Shown: positions 29,680-39,746 of the stretch, in pieces
Layout of the letters: every line of letters begins with the position of its first letter
How positions within the stretch are numbered: the first letter of the stretch is position 1
NCBI GenBank assembly: GCA_903927755.1
Contig: CAIYOD010000038.1
Span: forward strand, 1-39,864
Direction: 5' to 3'
Length of the DNA: 39,864 bases
Source: an uncultured Thermoleophilia bacterium
GTDB taxonomy: Bacteria > Actinomycetota > Thermoleophilia > UBA2241
Translations under genes and position numbers: made by a program
The notes under the pieces: model-generated
The model's database searches: none
What the model was told of the DNA's origin: nothing
The model's input: the letters and a program-made list of their open reading frames with translations, nothing else

Positions 29680-31317
29680 GTGAAAAAGCACCGAAACCTC
29701 ATCATCCTCGTCGTGATGGCCGCCCTCGTGGCGGTCTCGCTGTACTACATCATCCCTCCGAGCGTGAAGACGCGCCTGGGCCTCGACCTCCAAGGGGGTC
29801 TCGAGGTGGTGTACACGGCGAAGACCGCCGACGGCAAGGTGCCGACCAAGACGCAGCTCGAGCAGACCGTCGGCATCCTCGACCGTCGCGTGAACGGCCT
29901 CGGCGTCACCGAGTCCCAGATCCAGACGCAAGGCGCCGACCAGGTCGCCATCGCGTTGCCGGGCATCACCGATGCCGAGCAGGCTCTCTCCGTGATCGGG
30001 AAGACCGCCCAGCTCGAGTTCTTCAAGGACGATCCCGCGTCGCGTCTGGTCGGCCCCGTCGAGAGCAAGGAAGCCGCGCTCGAGGAGCTTCGTGGCCAGG
30101 GCGTCTCCAAGGAGGAGATCGCGCAACTCGAGGCTGAAGGGACGACGCAGGACCACTCCCTGATCGAGCAGCAGGCAGACACCGTGAACGACATCCCCGA
30201 GGCCTGGTACGTCTACAAGCGCCCGCCGGCCATGACCGGCGACGCGGTGAAGAGCGCGCGCACGGGCTTCGACCAGGCCGGCAGGCCCAACGTGCTCATC
30301 GACTTCACCAGCGAAGGCAGCAAGCAGTTCCAGGAGATCACGCGGGATCTGTACCGCACCGGCCTCCTCAAGCAGACGCCGCAGACCTTCGCGATCGTGC
30401 TCGACAATGTGATGGAGTCGGACCCGATGATCGACTACACGGATCCGCAGCTGAGCAACGGCATCAGCGACAGCGCTGAGATCAGCGGCGGCAACATGAC
30501 GGTCCAGGAAGCCAAGGACCTCGCCTTCGTGCTCAACACCGGCGCGCTGCCGGTCAAGCTCGAGACGGCGTACCAGCAGCAGGTGTCCGCGACGCTCGGC
30601 AAGGACTCGCTGGACCAGGCCCTCGTGGCCGGCGCCGCCGGCCTGCTCCTGGTCCTGGTCTACATGCTCCTCTTCTATCGCTTCCTCGGGCTCGTCGCCG
30701 ACCTCGCGCTCATCGTCTACGGCATCCTGCTCTGGGGGTTGTTCAACGTCATCCCGGTGACGATGACACTGCCCGGCATCGCCGGTCTCATCCTCACCAT
30801 CGGGGTGGCGGCCGACGCCAACGTCGTCATCTTCGAGCGCATCAAGGAGGAAGTGAGCCACGGCAAGACCGTGCGGTCCGCGGTCAATTCCGGCTACGCG
30901 CTCGGCTTCAAGACCATCCTCGACGCGAACATCCTCGTGATGCTCACGGCGGTCGTGCTCTTCATCTTCGCGACGGCGCAGCCCAAGGGCTTCGCCGTGA
31001 CGCTGATCCTCGGCGTCATCGTCAGCATGTTCACCGCAGTCCTCTTCACCAGGGCGATCCTGGGCGTGCTGGCCGGATTCGCTTTCTTCAACCGGCCGTC
31101 GCTCATGGGCGTGTCGCCGTCCCAGATCCAGGCGGCCAAGGCCGCGCAGGTGAGCCTTGCTCGCGCGGGGGGGTCGCGCGGACGCGCCACGACCACCGGC
31201 GTCACGGCCGAGCCGGCCACCGAGGGCGTGCCTGCCGGGAGCGACTCCGCGCCCACCCGGCGGCCTGCTCAGCCGGGACGCAAGTCCACCTCGAAAAAGC
31301 GGAAGAAGCGGAGGTAG
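29680..31317 (+). CDS. secD: Protein translocase subunit SecD
   Basis: This 545-residue RND-type membrane protein helps SecYEG move proteins across the membrane using the proton gradient. The first membrane segment is at 5-23; LGLDLQGGLEVVY follows. The large extracytoplasmic P1 region runs to about 300. The C-terminal five-segment membrane domain contains PGIAGLILTIGVAADANVVIFERIKEE, the SecD signature with the key aspartate. It ends in a basic tail of about 80 residues (KKRKKRR-like). GTG at 29680 has no clear Shine-Dalgarno. secF follows after four bases. Confidence 0.93.
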   Translation: MKKHRNLIILVVMAALVAVSLYYIIPPSVKTRLGLDLQGGLEVVYTAKTADGKVPTKTQLEQTVGILDRRVNGLGVTESQIQTQGADQVAIALPGITDAEQALSVIGKTAQLEFFKDDPASRLVGPVESKEAALEELRGQGVSKEEIAQLEAEGTTQDHSLIEQQADTVNDIPEAWYVYKRPPAMTGDAVKSARTGFDQAGRPNVLIDFTSEGSKQFQEITRDLYRTGLLKQTPQTFAIVLDNVMESDPMIDYTDPQLSNGISDSAEISGGNMTVQEAKDLAFVLNTGALPVKLETAYQQQVSATLGKDSLDQALVAGAAGLLLVLVYMLLFYRFLGLVADLALIVYGILLWGLFNVIPVTMTLPGIAGLILTIGVAADANVVIFERIKEEVSHGKTVRSAVNSGYALGFKTILDANILVMLTAVVLFIFATAQPKGFAVTLILGVIVSMFTAVLFTRAILGVLAGFAFFNRPSLMGVSPSQIQAAKAAQVSLARAGGSRGRATTTGVTAEPATEGVPAGSDSAPTRRPAQPGRKSTSKKRKKRR

Positions 31318-31321
31318 CGCG

Positions 31322-32269
31322 GTGTCCTTCTTCCGTCGCATCTACCAGTTCGACTACATGGGCCACAAGCTCTGGTGGTTCGCCCTTTCGGGCATCATCA
31401 TCGCCGTCGGCCTGGTCAGCCTCGCCGTCAACGGCCTGCAATTCGGGCTGGAGTTCCAGGAGGGGACGCGCATCACCGTCGCCTTCGAGACCCCGCCTGC
31501 CCTGGCCGACCTGCGGGCCGCGGTCGCCGAGGCCGGGTATCCCAACGCCCAGATCCAGCAGACGGCGAACGTCTCCGGCTCCGGGGTCGAGGGCTTCCAA
31601 CTCCAGACGCCGATGCTCTCCGCCGAGCAGCAGACCGAGCTTCGGGCGACGCTCGACGAGCAGTTCCCTATCGAGAATTCCGCGGGCAAGCTGGTCTGGG
31701 GCGTCGAGACGGTGAGCGCCTCGTTCGGCAAGCAGGTGGCGAGCTCTTCGCTCAAAGCGGTGGGCATCGCCCTGTTGCTCATCCTGGCCTACGTCACGTT
31801 CCGCTTCCAGTGGAAGTACGCGGTGGGTGCGATCGCCGCCGAGGTCCATGACCTCCTGATCGTCATCGGCATCTACTCGCTCACCGGAAGAGAGGTGACG
31901 ACCGCCACGATCGCGGCGGTCCTCACCATCATGGGCTACTCGCTCTACGACACGGTCATCATCTTCGACCGCATCCGGGAGAACGAGCCCAAGCTTGGCC
32001 GCATGCCGTACGCCGACATGGTCAACGAGTCTCTCTGGGAAACGCTGACGCGATCGCTCAACACCTCGTTCATGAGCCTGCTGCCCGTCGTGTGCCTGTT
32101 CTTCTTCGGCGGCGAGACGCTCAAGGACTTCGCCTTCGCTCTCCTCGTGGGCATCATCTCGGGCGCCTACTCCACGATCTTCATCGCGAGCCCGGTGCTC
32201 ACGGTGCTCAAGGAGCGTGAGCCCCGGTACAAGAAGCTCAAGGCCGCGGCTCGCGCCGAGCAGGCCTGA
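31322..32269 (+). CDS. secF: Protein translocase subunit SecF
   Basis: This 315-residue partner of SecD begins SFFRRIYQFDYMGHKLWWF. It has FGLEFQEGTRITVAF in the first periplasmic part, five C-terminal membrane segments with VLTIMGYSLYDTVIIFDRIREN, and ends RLNTSFMSLLP-like (RSLNTSFMSLLPVVCLFF) followed by FALLVGIISGAYSTIFIASPVL. These are SecF signatures. GTG at 31322 has GGAGG eight bases before it, inside the end of secD. Longer in-frame starts lie wholly within secD and are not used. Confidence 0.93.
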   Translation: MSFFRRIYQFDYMGHKLWWFALSGIIIAVGLVSLAVNGLQFGLEFQEGTRITVAFETPPALADLRAAVAEAGYPNAQIQQTANVSGSGVEGFQLQTPMLSAEQQTELRATLDEQFPIENSAGKLVWGVETVSASFGKQVASSSLKAVGIALLLILAYVTFRFQWKYAVGAIAAEVHDLLIVIGIYSLTGREVTTATIAAVLTIMGYSLYDTVIIFDRIRENEPKLGRMPYADMVNESLWETLTRSLNTSFMSLLPVVCLFFFGGETLKDFAFALLVGIISGAYSTIFIASPVLTVLKEREPRYKKLKAAARAEQA

Positions 32270-32270
32270 A

Positions 32271-32301
32271 GCGAGCCCGCGCCCCCGGCCCACCGGCTCG
32301 C
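32271..32301 (+). terminator. Hairpin after secF
   Basis: GCGAGCC (32271-32277) pairs with GGCTCGC (32295-32301) across 17 bases, just after the secF stop. No T-run follows. It is a weak terminator candidate. Between it and 32429 there is also CAGGCT-N7-AGCCTG and no gene. Confidence 0.35.
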
Positions 32302-32428
32302 CGACACCCTGAGCCCAGCGAACACCTTCGAGCGCCGGCTTAGGCTGTCTCGAGGCCTGGTTGAGGGTAGCGTCACATCGTTCAGGCTTGCGGAGAGCCT
32401 GACCCGCCAACCTCCCGAACCTCCCACA

Positions 32429-32467
32429 GCGACGCTTTACATCGTTGCGACGCTGACCTAGCGTCGC
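32429..32467 (+). promoter_or_regulatory. Promoter with repeated GCGACGCT operator before a STAS gene
   Basis: TTTACA (32436-32441), 17 bases, TAGCGT (32459-32464) form a promoter. GCGACGCT occurs at 32429-32436 and 32447-32454 and inverted at 32460-32467, the last two making a perfect 8-bp palindrome across GACCT that covers the -10. ACATCGTT is also repeated at 32375 and 32439. This has the layout of a repressor site. Confidence 0.5.
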
Positions 32468-32567
32468 TGGCGCGTCCCGCTCGGGGGCGTGCTCGTGTCC
32501 ACCGCTCAGCCGGGCCGGCTGCCGTGCCTGCGTCGACTCCGCTGTCTCGCCGCCAGGAGGGAGCGCC

Positions 32568-33011
32568 GTGAGGACTCGTGGGATCCAGCAGCCAGAGGTT
32601 GCCGCCAGGGCGAGGTTTCGTGTGGCGGCGGGCGGAGGGGACGGCCGGCCCCCTGTCGTGGCGCTGGAAGGCGAGTTCGACCTGGACACGGTGCCCGAGA
32701 TCGACCGCTTTCTGCGGCGAGCACTGGGGCCGCTCTATCAGCAGGACAACAACCTGATCATCGACCTGGCGCGGACCACGTTCATCGACTCCAGCTTCAT
32801 CGGGTTCCTGGTGCGGCTGGCGGCGGCGCAGCGCGCCAAGCGGCGCGAACTGCTGCTCGTGCGGCCGTGCGGCCAGGTAAGACGGGTGTTCGCCATCGTC
32901 GGGCTGCCCAACGTGGTGCCGGTGTTCGATAGCACTGAGGCGGCCGTGGACAGTCTGCTGAGCGGACGGGGACCGGTCATCCCGCCGGCGTTCAGAGCGG
33001 CAGAGGCGTAG
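32568..33011 (+). CDS. STAS-domain anti-sigma factor antagonist
   Basis: This 147-residue protein has a STAS domain from about residue 28. It reads VVALEGEFDLDTVPEIDRFL and then LIIDLARTTFIDSSFIGFLVRLAAA, where the serine in FIDSS is the usual phosphorylation site. Proteins of the SpoIIAA/RsbV type bind an anti-sigma kinase and free a sigma factor when unphosphorylated. There is a polar N-terminal stretch of about 25 residues and a short proline-bearing tail. GTG at 32568 has AGGAGGGA about six bases upstream. No anti-sigma kinase is nearby, so the partner sigma factor is unknown. Confidence 0.85.
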   Translation: MRTRGIQQPEVAARARFRVAAGGGDGRPPVVALEGEFDLDTVPEIDRFLRRALGPLYQQDNNLIIDLARTTFIDSSFIGFLVRLAAAQRAKRRELLLVRPCGQVRRVFAIVGLPNVVPVFDSTEAAVDSLLSGRGPVIPPAFRAAEA

Positions 33012-33031
33012 GGACGCGGTCGGGAACCGGG

Positions 33032-33069
33032 GCCGCGGCTGACGACCGGCGAAGCCGGCGGACCGCGGC
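33032..33069. terminator. Nested hairpin between convergent genes
   Basis: GCCGCGG (33032-33038) pairs with CCGCGGC (33063-33069), and inside it CCGGC (33046-33050) pairs with GCCGG (33054-33058) around GAA. It separates the STAS gene from the oppositely directed zinc-finger gene, so a bidirectional terminator is likely. Confidence 0.5.
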
Positions 33070-33088
33070 GCGCTTGTCCTTCAGTGCG

Positions 33089-33508
33089 TCAACTGGCGCG
33101 CCGCACGGAGACGATCTCATCGCCCACGTGCCGCGATTCCATGACACGGGCCTGGAAGGCCTTCATCCGGCAGGCGTCGCTGCAATACTTCTTGGCGGGG
33201 TTGGTCGTGGTGAACTCGCGGCCACACTGCTCGAACGCGCAGTGTCGTGTGATCTCTTCACGCTGCGTCGCCTTGCGCGTGGTCCTGTGGAAGTCCTCCT
33301 GCCACGCGCCGCCGTGCAGTGCGCACACGCCGGATGGGTTGTACGCGGATAGCCGAGTGCCGCAGCCGTCCATCATACAGACCCGCCCCGCTCCATATGT
33401 CTTTGTCTTCAGCATGGCATTGGCCACTTCGTGGAGCCTGTTGCCGCGAAGCGCTCTCGTGCTGCGCAACTCCATCTCTTTGCCCCCGGCAGCCGCCCCG
33501 TGACCCAT
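33089..33508 (-). CDS. Small protein with two zinc-finger motifs
   Basis: This 139-residue reverse-strand protein has two cysteine clusters. The first is VCMMDGCGTRLSAYNPSGVC with ALHGG (C-x4-C-x11-C-x2-H). The second is HCAFEQCGREF followed by AKKYCSDACRMKAFQAR (C-x3-4-C, then C-x3-C), a treble-clef type often seen in actinobacterial proteins. The first resembles a recurring C..LS.YNP..C..H motif in actinobacteria. A DNA- or RNA-binding role is likely. ATG at 33508 has AAGGCGG upstream; ATG at 33475 is an alternative. It follows the STAS gene at 33543-33908 by 34 bases on the same strand, so the two probably share a transcript. Confidence 0.72.
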   Translation of the reverse strand: MGHGAAAGGKEMELRSTRALRGNRLHEVANAMLKTKTYGAGRVCMMDGCGTRLSAYNPSGVCALHGGAWQEDFHRTTRKATQREEITRHCAFEQCGREFTTTNPAKKYCSDACRMKAFQARVMESRHVGDEIVSVRRAS

Positions 33509-33542
33509 CGGCGACCGCCTTCTGGTGGTCTGTCGGTGTCCG

Positions 33543-33908
33543 TCACGCTCGGTCGGACTCCGCCTTGAGAGCCTCGCCCCGGCTGGGGAAGATCCCGAAG
33601 ATGCGGTCGAGGCCGGTGATCTCGAAGATCCTGATGATGTTCTCGTCGGTGCAGACGATGTCGAGGTTGCCGTTGCGCGGCCGCACACGTTTCGCCCCGC
33701 TGACGAGCACTCCCAGAGCCGTCGAGTCGATGAACGTGACCCCGGACAGGTCGACGATCACCCGCTTCGCGCCTCCCTCGATGCCGTTGACAAGCACCTC
33801 CTTGAACTCCGGCGCGGAGTAGATGTCGATCTCGCCCTCGAGGATCACGACCCCGACCTCGTCGGTGGTGGCCTCGTAAGCGACGCGGAACTGCGGCTTG
33901 TCCTCCAT
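33543..33908 (-). CDS. STAS-domain anti-sigma factor antagonist (SpoIIAA/RsbV-like)
   Basis: This 121-residue protein is a single STAS domain: VVILEGEIDIYSAPEFKEVLVNGI, then RVIVDLSGVTFIDSTALGVLVSGAKRV, with the phosphorylatable serine in FIDST, and IIRIFEITGLDRIFGIF. It is closer to the SpoIIAA/RsbV standard than the STAS protein at 32568. GGAGGAGG lies five bases before its ATG. A longer frame upstream lacks support. The 128 bases before it hold a GGGTCGGC-AGAGC-GCCGATCCC-type hairpin (near 34000-34020), which may end the upstream gene. The partner kinase and sigma factor are not in the window. Confidence 0.9.
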   Translation of the reverse strand: MEDKPQFRVAYEATTDEVGVVILEGEIDIYSAPEFKEVLVNGIEGGAKRVIVDLSGVTFIDSTALGVLVSGAKRVRPRNGNLDIVCTDENIIRIFEITGLDRIFGIFPSRGEALKAESDRA

Positions 33909-34036
33909 ACGCGCCTCCTCCCCGCCAGGTGACATTGCACAGCCTGATCGGCCCCGACTGCTGTGCCCCGTTAGTTTCCGCGAGGGGGTGCCGCTAAACC
34001 CGGGATCGGCGCTCTGCCGACCCTCGCGCGCGAGTG

Positions 34037-35584
34037 TCAGCGCCCGTCGGGCGCCGTAGGGAGGAGGGTCTCCGCGGTCGCGTTGCCGCGGATCGCGTAG
34101 GAGGCGATCATGCGGTCGGTGACCCATTCCACCGGGCAGAGGTCGTCCGTCCACGGGGTCGCCGCCGGTGCTGCCTCGCGCAGGTCGTCGGCGAAGAGGC
34201 TGGTGATGGAGAGGAGGTCGCTGGGGGCCGCCGCCAGGCGGGCGGTCATGACCGCCCGCGGGAGCGGCCTTGTGAGGCCCACCACGAATTGGTTGAAGCG
34301 CAGCGCCTGCCACGTCACGACCTGCGGGAATTCGGCGCGGAGCGTGCCGGCGATTGCGTCGGCGAGTCGGTGGTCGCCGGGCACCGTGGACACGTTGAGG
34401 GCGACGATCCCGCCGGGCGCGAGCCTCTGCCGGCAGAGCCGGAAGAACTCGCGCGTCGCGAGGTAGAAGGGCACGTACGGCTGCCGGTACGCATCGATGA
34501 GGATCAGGTCGTAGCGCGCGTCCGTCTCGGCGAGGAACGGGCGCGCGTCCGCCGTGTGGACGGTGAGGCGCGGATTGTCACCCAGGCCGAACCAGCGCCG
34601 CCCCGCGGCGGTGACGGCAGGGTCGATCTCGACTCCGTCTATCCGCGCCTCCGGATAGTAGACGCCGTACGCTCGGGCCGTCGTGCCGGCGGCGTTGCCA
34701 AGCGTGGCAACCCGCGCCGCCGGCCGGCCCAGCAGTGGCGGCGCGGTGAGGAACATGTCCCACTCGCCGCCGGTCAGCACCGTGTCACGGCGCCAGACCG
34801 AGTGGATGGCGTAGCCCTCGTTCAGGTAGAGGTACCGCGCCGGCCCCGACTGCACTACCTGGATGAACTGGTAGAGCGACTCCTCCTCGTGGAGGAGGCC
34901 CGGCTGCGCCTTGACGACTCCCGCCGGCACCGCCAGCAGGGCGGCGAGGACGGCGGCGACCGCGATCCCGGCAGCGAGCCGGCGCCCCGCGAGCAGCGGG
35001 ACGGCCGAGGCCGCGATGATGAGCGCCGCTCCGATGAGCGTCCGCTGCGTGCCGATGAGCGGGATCGTGATGAGGGCCGGCACGAAGGTGCCGATGAGGC
35101 TGCCGGCCGTCGAGAGCGCGAAGATCCGGCCGGCCACGCGGCCGGCGTCCTCCACACCGGTCGCGGCCAGGCGGATCGCGAACGGGGTCACCATCCCCAG
35201 CAGCACGACCGGCGGGGCGAACAGCGCCAGTGACGCGACGAACGAGCCGACGACCGCGCCTGTCGACAGCGTGTCGATCCCTTTGATCGAAAGATCGAGG
35301 AACGGCCGCGCCACGAAGGGGATCGCGGCCACCCAGACCGCGGCCGCGAGCACGATCGTCGCCAGGAGTTGCGGCGACGGGCGTCGGTCGGCGAGCCGGC
35401 CGCCGAGCCAGTAGCCGAGAGAGAGGGAGGCGAGGATCAGGCCGATGATGTTCGCCCACACCACCGTCGACGAGCCGTAATACGGGGCGAGCAGCCGCGA
35501 GGCGCACATCTCCGTCGCCATCGAGCCGATGCCGGCGAGGAAGACGAGGACGGAGAGCGCGAGCGGATGTACTTGCCTGGTCAC
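34037..35584 (-). CDS. Polytopic membrane protein with spermidine-synthase-like domain
   Basis: This 515-residue reverse-strand protein has about seven membrane segments in the first 220 residues (LSVLVFLAGIGSMATEMCASRLLAPYYGSS opening). A cytosolic methyltransferase-like domain follows. In that domain, VEIDPAV and TADARPFL and YDLILIDAY match the SAM/dcSAM-binding strands of spermidine synthases. The usual GGGDG loop reads LGNAAGTT, so substrate and chemistry may differ. Such fused membrane proteins are often annotated as spermidine synthase without proof. The predicted +1 equals the first base of the GTG at 35584, and no Shine-Dalgarno is seen. It is probably in one transcription direction with the STAS2 and zinc-finger genes. 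Confidence 0.83.
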   Translation of the reverse strand: MTRQVHPLALSVLVFLAGIGSMATEMCASRLLAPYYGSSTVVWANIIGLILASLSLGYWLGGRLADRRPSPQLLATIVLAAAVWVAAIPFVARPFLDLSIKGIDTLSTGAVVGSFVASLALFAPPVVLLGMVTPFAIRLAATGVEDAGRVAGRIFALSTAGSLIGTFVPALITIPLIGTQRTLIGAALIIAASAVPLLAGRRLAAGIAVAAVLAALLAVPAGVVKAQPGLLHEEESLYQFIQVVQSGPARYLYLNEGYAIHSVWRRDTVLTGGEWDMFLTAPPLLGRPAARVATLGNAAGTTARAYGVYYPEARIDGVEIDPAVTAAGRRWFGLGDNPRLTVHTADARPFLAETDARYDLILIDAYRQPYVPFYLATREFFRLCRQRLAPGGIVALNVSTVPGDHRLADAIAGTLRAEFPQVVTWQALRFNQFVVGLTRPLPRAVMTARLAAAPSDLLSITSLFADDLREAAPAATPWTDDLCPVEWVTDRMIASYAIRGNATAETLLPTAPDGR

Positions 35585-35590
35585 CGCGCG

Positions 35591-35619
35591 AGTCTAGCCG
35601 AGCGCTTCGCGGGGTGCAC
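35591..35619 (-). promoter_or_regulatory. Promoter of the spermidine-synthase-like gene
   Basis: On the reverse strand GTGCAC (35614-35619), 17 bases, TAGACT (35591-35596). The seventh base after the -10 is the G of the GTG start codon, so the message should be leaderless. Confidence 0.5.
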
Positions 35620-35693
35620 GACGAGCAGGCGCGGTGCAGGCCGGATCGGGGCGCGAATCGGGGCGCGGAGGAGGAGTGAAGAGGGAAGGAAGG

Positions 35694-35769
35694 TGGTGGA
35701 GGTAAGCGGGCTCGAACCGCTGACCTTCTGGCTGCCAGCCAGACGCTCTCCCAGCTGAGCTATACCCCC
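35694..35769 (-). tRNA. tRNA-Ala, anticodon GGC
   Basis: A complete 76-base cloverleaf on the reverse strand. Acceptor GGGGGTA pairs with TACCTCC and contains the G3-U70 pair that marks alanine tRNA. The D stem is GCTC/GAGC, the anticodon stem TCTGG/CCAGA with loop CTGGCAG (anticodon GGC), and the T stem AGCGG/CCGCT with loop TTCGAGC. The discriminator A is followed by an encoded CCA. It reads the GCC codon, very common in this genome. Confidence 0.97.
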
Positions 35770-35804
35770 ACCGATGGGGCGCCGACCGAGCCGACGCGCT
35801 CGAA

Positions 35805-35832
35805 AGTGTAGCATACCCGCTCACTCCGGCAA
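35805..35832 (-). promoter_or_regulatory. Promoter of tRNA-Ala
   Basis: On the reverse strand TTGCCG (35827-35832), 16 bases, TACACT (35805-35810). Start of transcription near 35798, giving a precursor leader of about 29 bases. It is back to back with the leuS promoter. Confidence 0.6.
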
Positions 35833-35848
35833 CCTGCTGCGCCTCATG

Positions 35849-35854
35849 TAGAAT
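35849..35854 (+). promoter_or_regulatory. -10 element of leuS
   Basis: TAGAAT, a good -10, stands 67 bases before the leuS ATG. The -35 is poor (CCGGCA at 17 bases) and overlaps the -35 of the divergent tRNA promoter, so the two may compete. GAGAGAGGA serves as ribosome-binding site for leuS. Confidence 0.45.
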
Positions 35855-35915
35855 CAGCCGCTGGAGCCTGTGCCGCCTCCGGCCGCCGGCCCCATCAGCC
35901 GCGAGAGAGGACTTC

Positions 35916-38393
<2,478 letters not shown>

Positions 38394-38425
38394 GTCGGCC
38401 GGAACCGCCGCGGCGGCCGGCCGAC
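38394..38425. terminator. Hairpin between leuS and the convergent gene
   Basis: GTCGGCCGG (38394-38402) pairs perfectly with CCGGCCGAC (38417-38425), beginning right after the leuS stop. Inside is the palindrome CCGCCGCGGCGG. No T-run. Likely a terminator working for both converging genes. Confidence 0.5.
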
Positions 38426-38459
38426 CCCGAGGGCCTTCTCAGCCCAGTGCCGGGGGCGC

Positions 38460-38885
38460 TCAGCCCAGCGCGGCCCTGAGGTTCTCGAGGGCCGCGGCTT
38501 CGTCTTCGTTGACGCCCTTGGCTGCCTCGGCCGTCGTCTGCGCGACCCCGAGGATGAAGCTCCTGAAGGCCGCGAGATCCTCGGGCGCCTTGGCAGCGAC
38601 GATCCCCGCCGCTTCTCTCACGCGCGCCGCGACTTCACCGGACACGTCGGCCATGTCGTGCGAAACGGCCTTGTCGCGTCCCATCTTGATGTCGCCCGCG
38701 AGGTCGTGGATGAGCGGGCTGGCCGTGTCGGATTTGGCCGCGGCCATGAACTTCGCGGCCGCGGTGGCCTCCTTGAACGCGTCCCAGAACCCGTGGTCGG
38801 CCATCGAGAGGTACGCCATGGTGTCGGTCACCGCCCACTGGAGCGAGTGCCACTCGTCCTCGGTGAACATCGACTTGGTCGCCAT
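38460..38885 (-). CDS. Helical hypothetical protein (141 residues)
   Basis: This reverse-strand protein begins MATKSMFTEDEWHSLQWAVTDTMAYLSMADHGFW and looks almost wholly alpha-helical, rich in Ala and charged residues. No signal peptide or membrane segment is visible. GAGGAGG lies four bases before the ATG at 38885; a longer frame to 38948 is not supported. I do not recognise the family. The opening W-x2-L and a later AD-x2-F-W pattern suggest a soluble helical bundle. The intergenic 38886-39077 also holds the upstream region of comEA. The sequence CAGCCCAG is repeated at its 3' end (about 38440 and 38461). Confidence 0.68.
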   Translation of the reverse strand: MATKSMFTEDEWHSLQWAVTDTMAYLSMADHGFWDAFKEATAAAKFMAAAKSDTASPLIHDLAGDIKMGRDKAVSHDMADVSGEVAARVREAAGIVAAKAPEDLAAFRSFILGVAQTTAEAAKGVNEDEAAALENLRAALG

Positions 38886-39077
38886 GCTGCCTCCTCGCCT
38901 CTCGGCATCCGTGGGGTGTGCGCACGACGATACCCCAGCGCCGGTCACCCGGTGAAATCGCCCCTCGGGGGCGATGTGGCATCAGGTGCTCTGCCGTAGC
39001 CTCACTCGCGACGGGCGCCGGACGCGCCCCCGGCGCCCGTCACTCCTCCTCAGCGATTGCGGCGCCGGAGGTGTGCC

Positions 39078-39737
39078 GTGCAGCTCTCGCGACGCCAGAT
39101 CATCGCCTACGTCGTCGTCGCCGCGGTGGTCGTCGCGGTCGGCGTGCGCTACGTGGTACTGCCCAGAGAGACCGGCCCGTCCGAGGCGCAGGCCGTCGTC
39201 CTGGCTCCGGTGGCCGCTTCGCCGTCGGCGGCCGCGGCGGAGGCGGCGAGCCCGGCTGCCTCGCCGACGCCCGACGTCATGGTGTACGTGTGTGGCGCCG
39301 TGCGCACGCCGGGCGTGGTACGGCTCCCCGCCGGCGCGCGCGTCACGGACGCGCTCGAGCTGGCCGGCGGGCCCACCGCCAAGGCGGAGCTGGCCGCCGT
39401 CAACCTGGCCGCCCAGGTCGCGGACGGCCAGCAGGTCGTGGTGCCGGAACGGGGCGCGGCGGTGGCCTCCACGCCGTCGTCCTCCGGATCGTCGTCGACC
39501 GGCGCTCTGGGGGTCACGCCGGCGGCCGGCGGCTCGGTTTCCGGCGCGCTCATCAACATCAACACGGCCTCACTCGAGGAGCTCGACGCGCTCGACGGCG
39601 TCGGGCCGTCCACCGCCCAGAAGATCATCGACTACCGCACCGAGAACGGCGGCTTCAAGACCGTGGACGAGATCCAGGAGGTCCCCGGGATCGGGGACGT
39701 CAAGTTCGCGGCACTGAAAGACTCCATCACCGTCTGA
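39078..39737 (+). CDS. comEA: Competence protein ComEA (SLBB plus helix-hairpin-helix)
   Basis: This 219-residue bitopic protein has a membrane segment (IIAYVVVAAVVVAVGVRYVVL, about 8-28), an Ala/Ser/Pro linker and an SLBB domain (VMVYVCGAVRTPGVVRLPAG, about 67-122). A second Ser-rich linker and a C-terminal double helix-hairpin-helix follow (LININTASLEELDALDGVGPSTAQKIIDYR, then VDEIQEVPGIGDVKFAALK). ComEA binds double-stranded DNA outside the membrane and hands it to ComEC. GTG at 39078 with GGAGGTG upstream is chosen over TTG at 39057. comEC follows after nine bases. Confidence 0.92.
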   Translation: MQLSRRQIIAYVVVAAVVVAVGVRYVVLPRETGPSEAQAVVLAPVAASPSAAAAEAASPAASPTPDVMVYVCGAVRTPGVVRLPAGARVTDALELAGGPTAKAELAAVNLAAQVADGQQVVVPERGAAVASTPSSSGSSSTGALGVTPAAGGSVSGALININTASLEELDALDGVGPSTAQKIIDYRTENGGFKTVDEIQEVPGIGDVKFAALKDSITV

Positions 39738-39746
39738 GGCGGCGTC

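Noticed and set aside
33909-34313. Longer frame for the second STAS gene
   Set aside because: It would overlap the spermidine-synthase-like gene on the same strand; the ATG at 33908 has an excellent ribosome-binding site and gives the normal STAS length.
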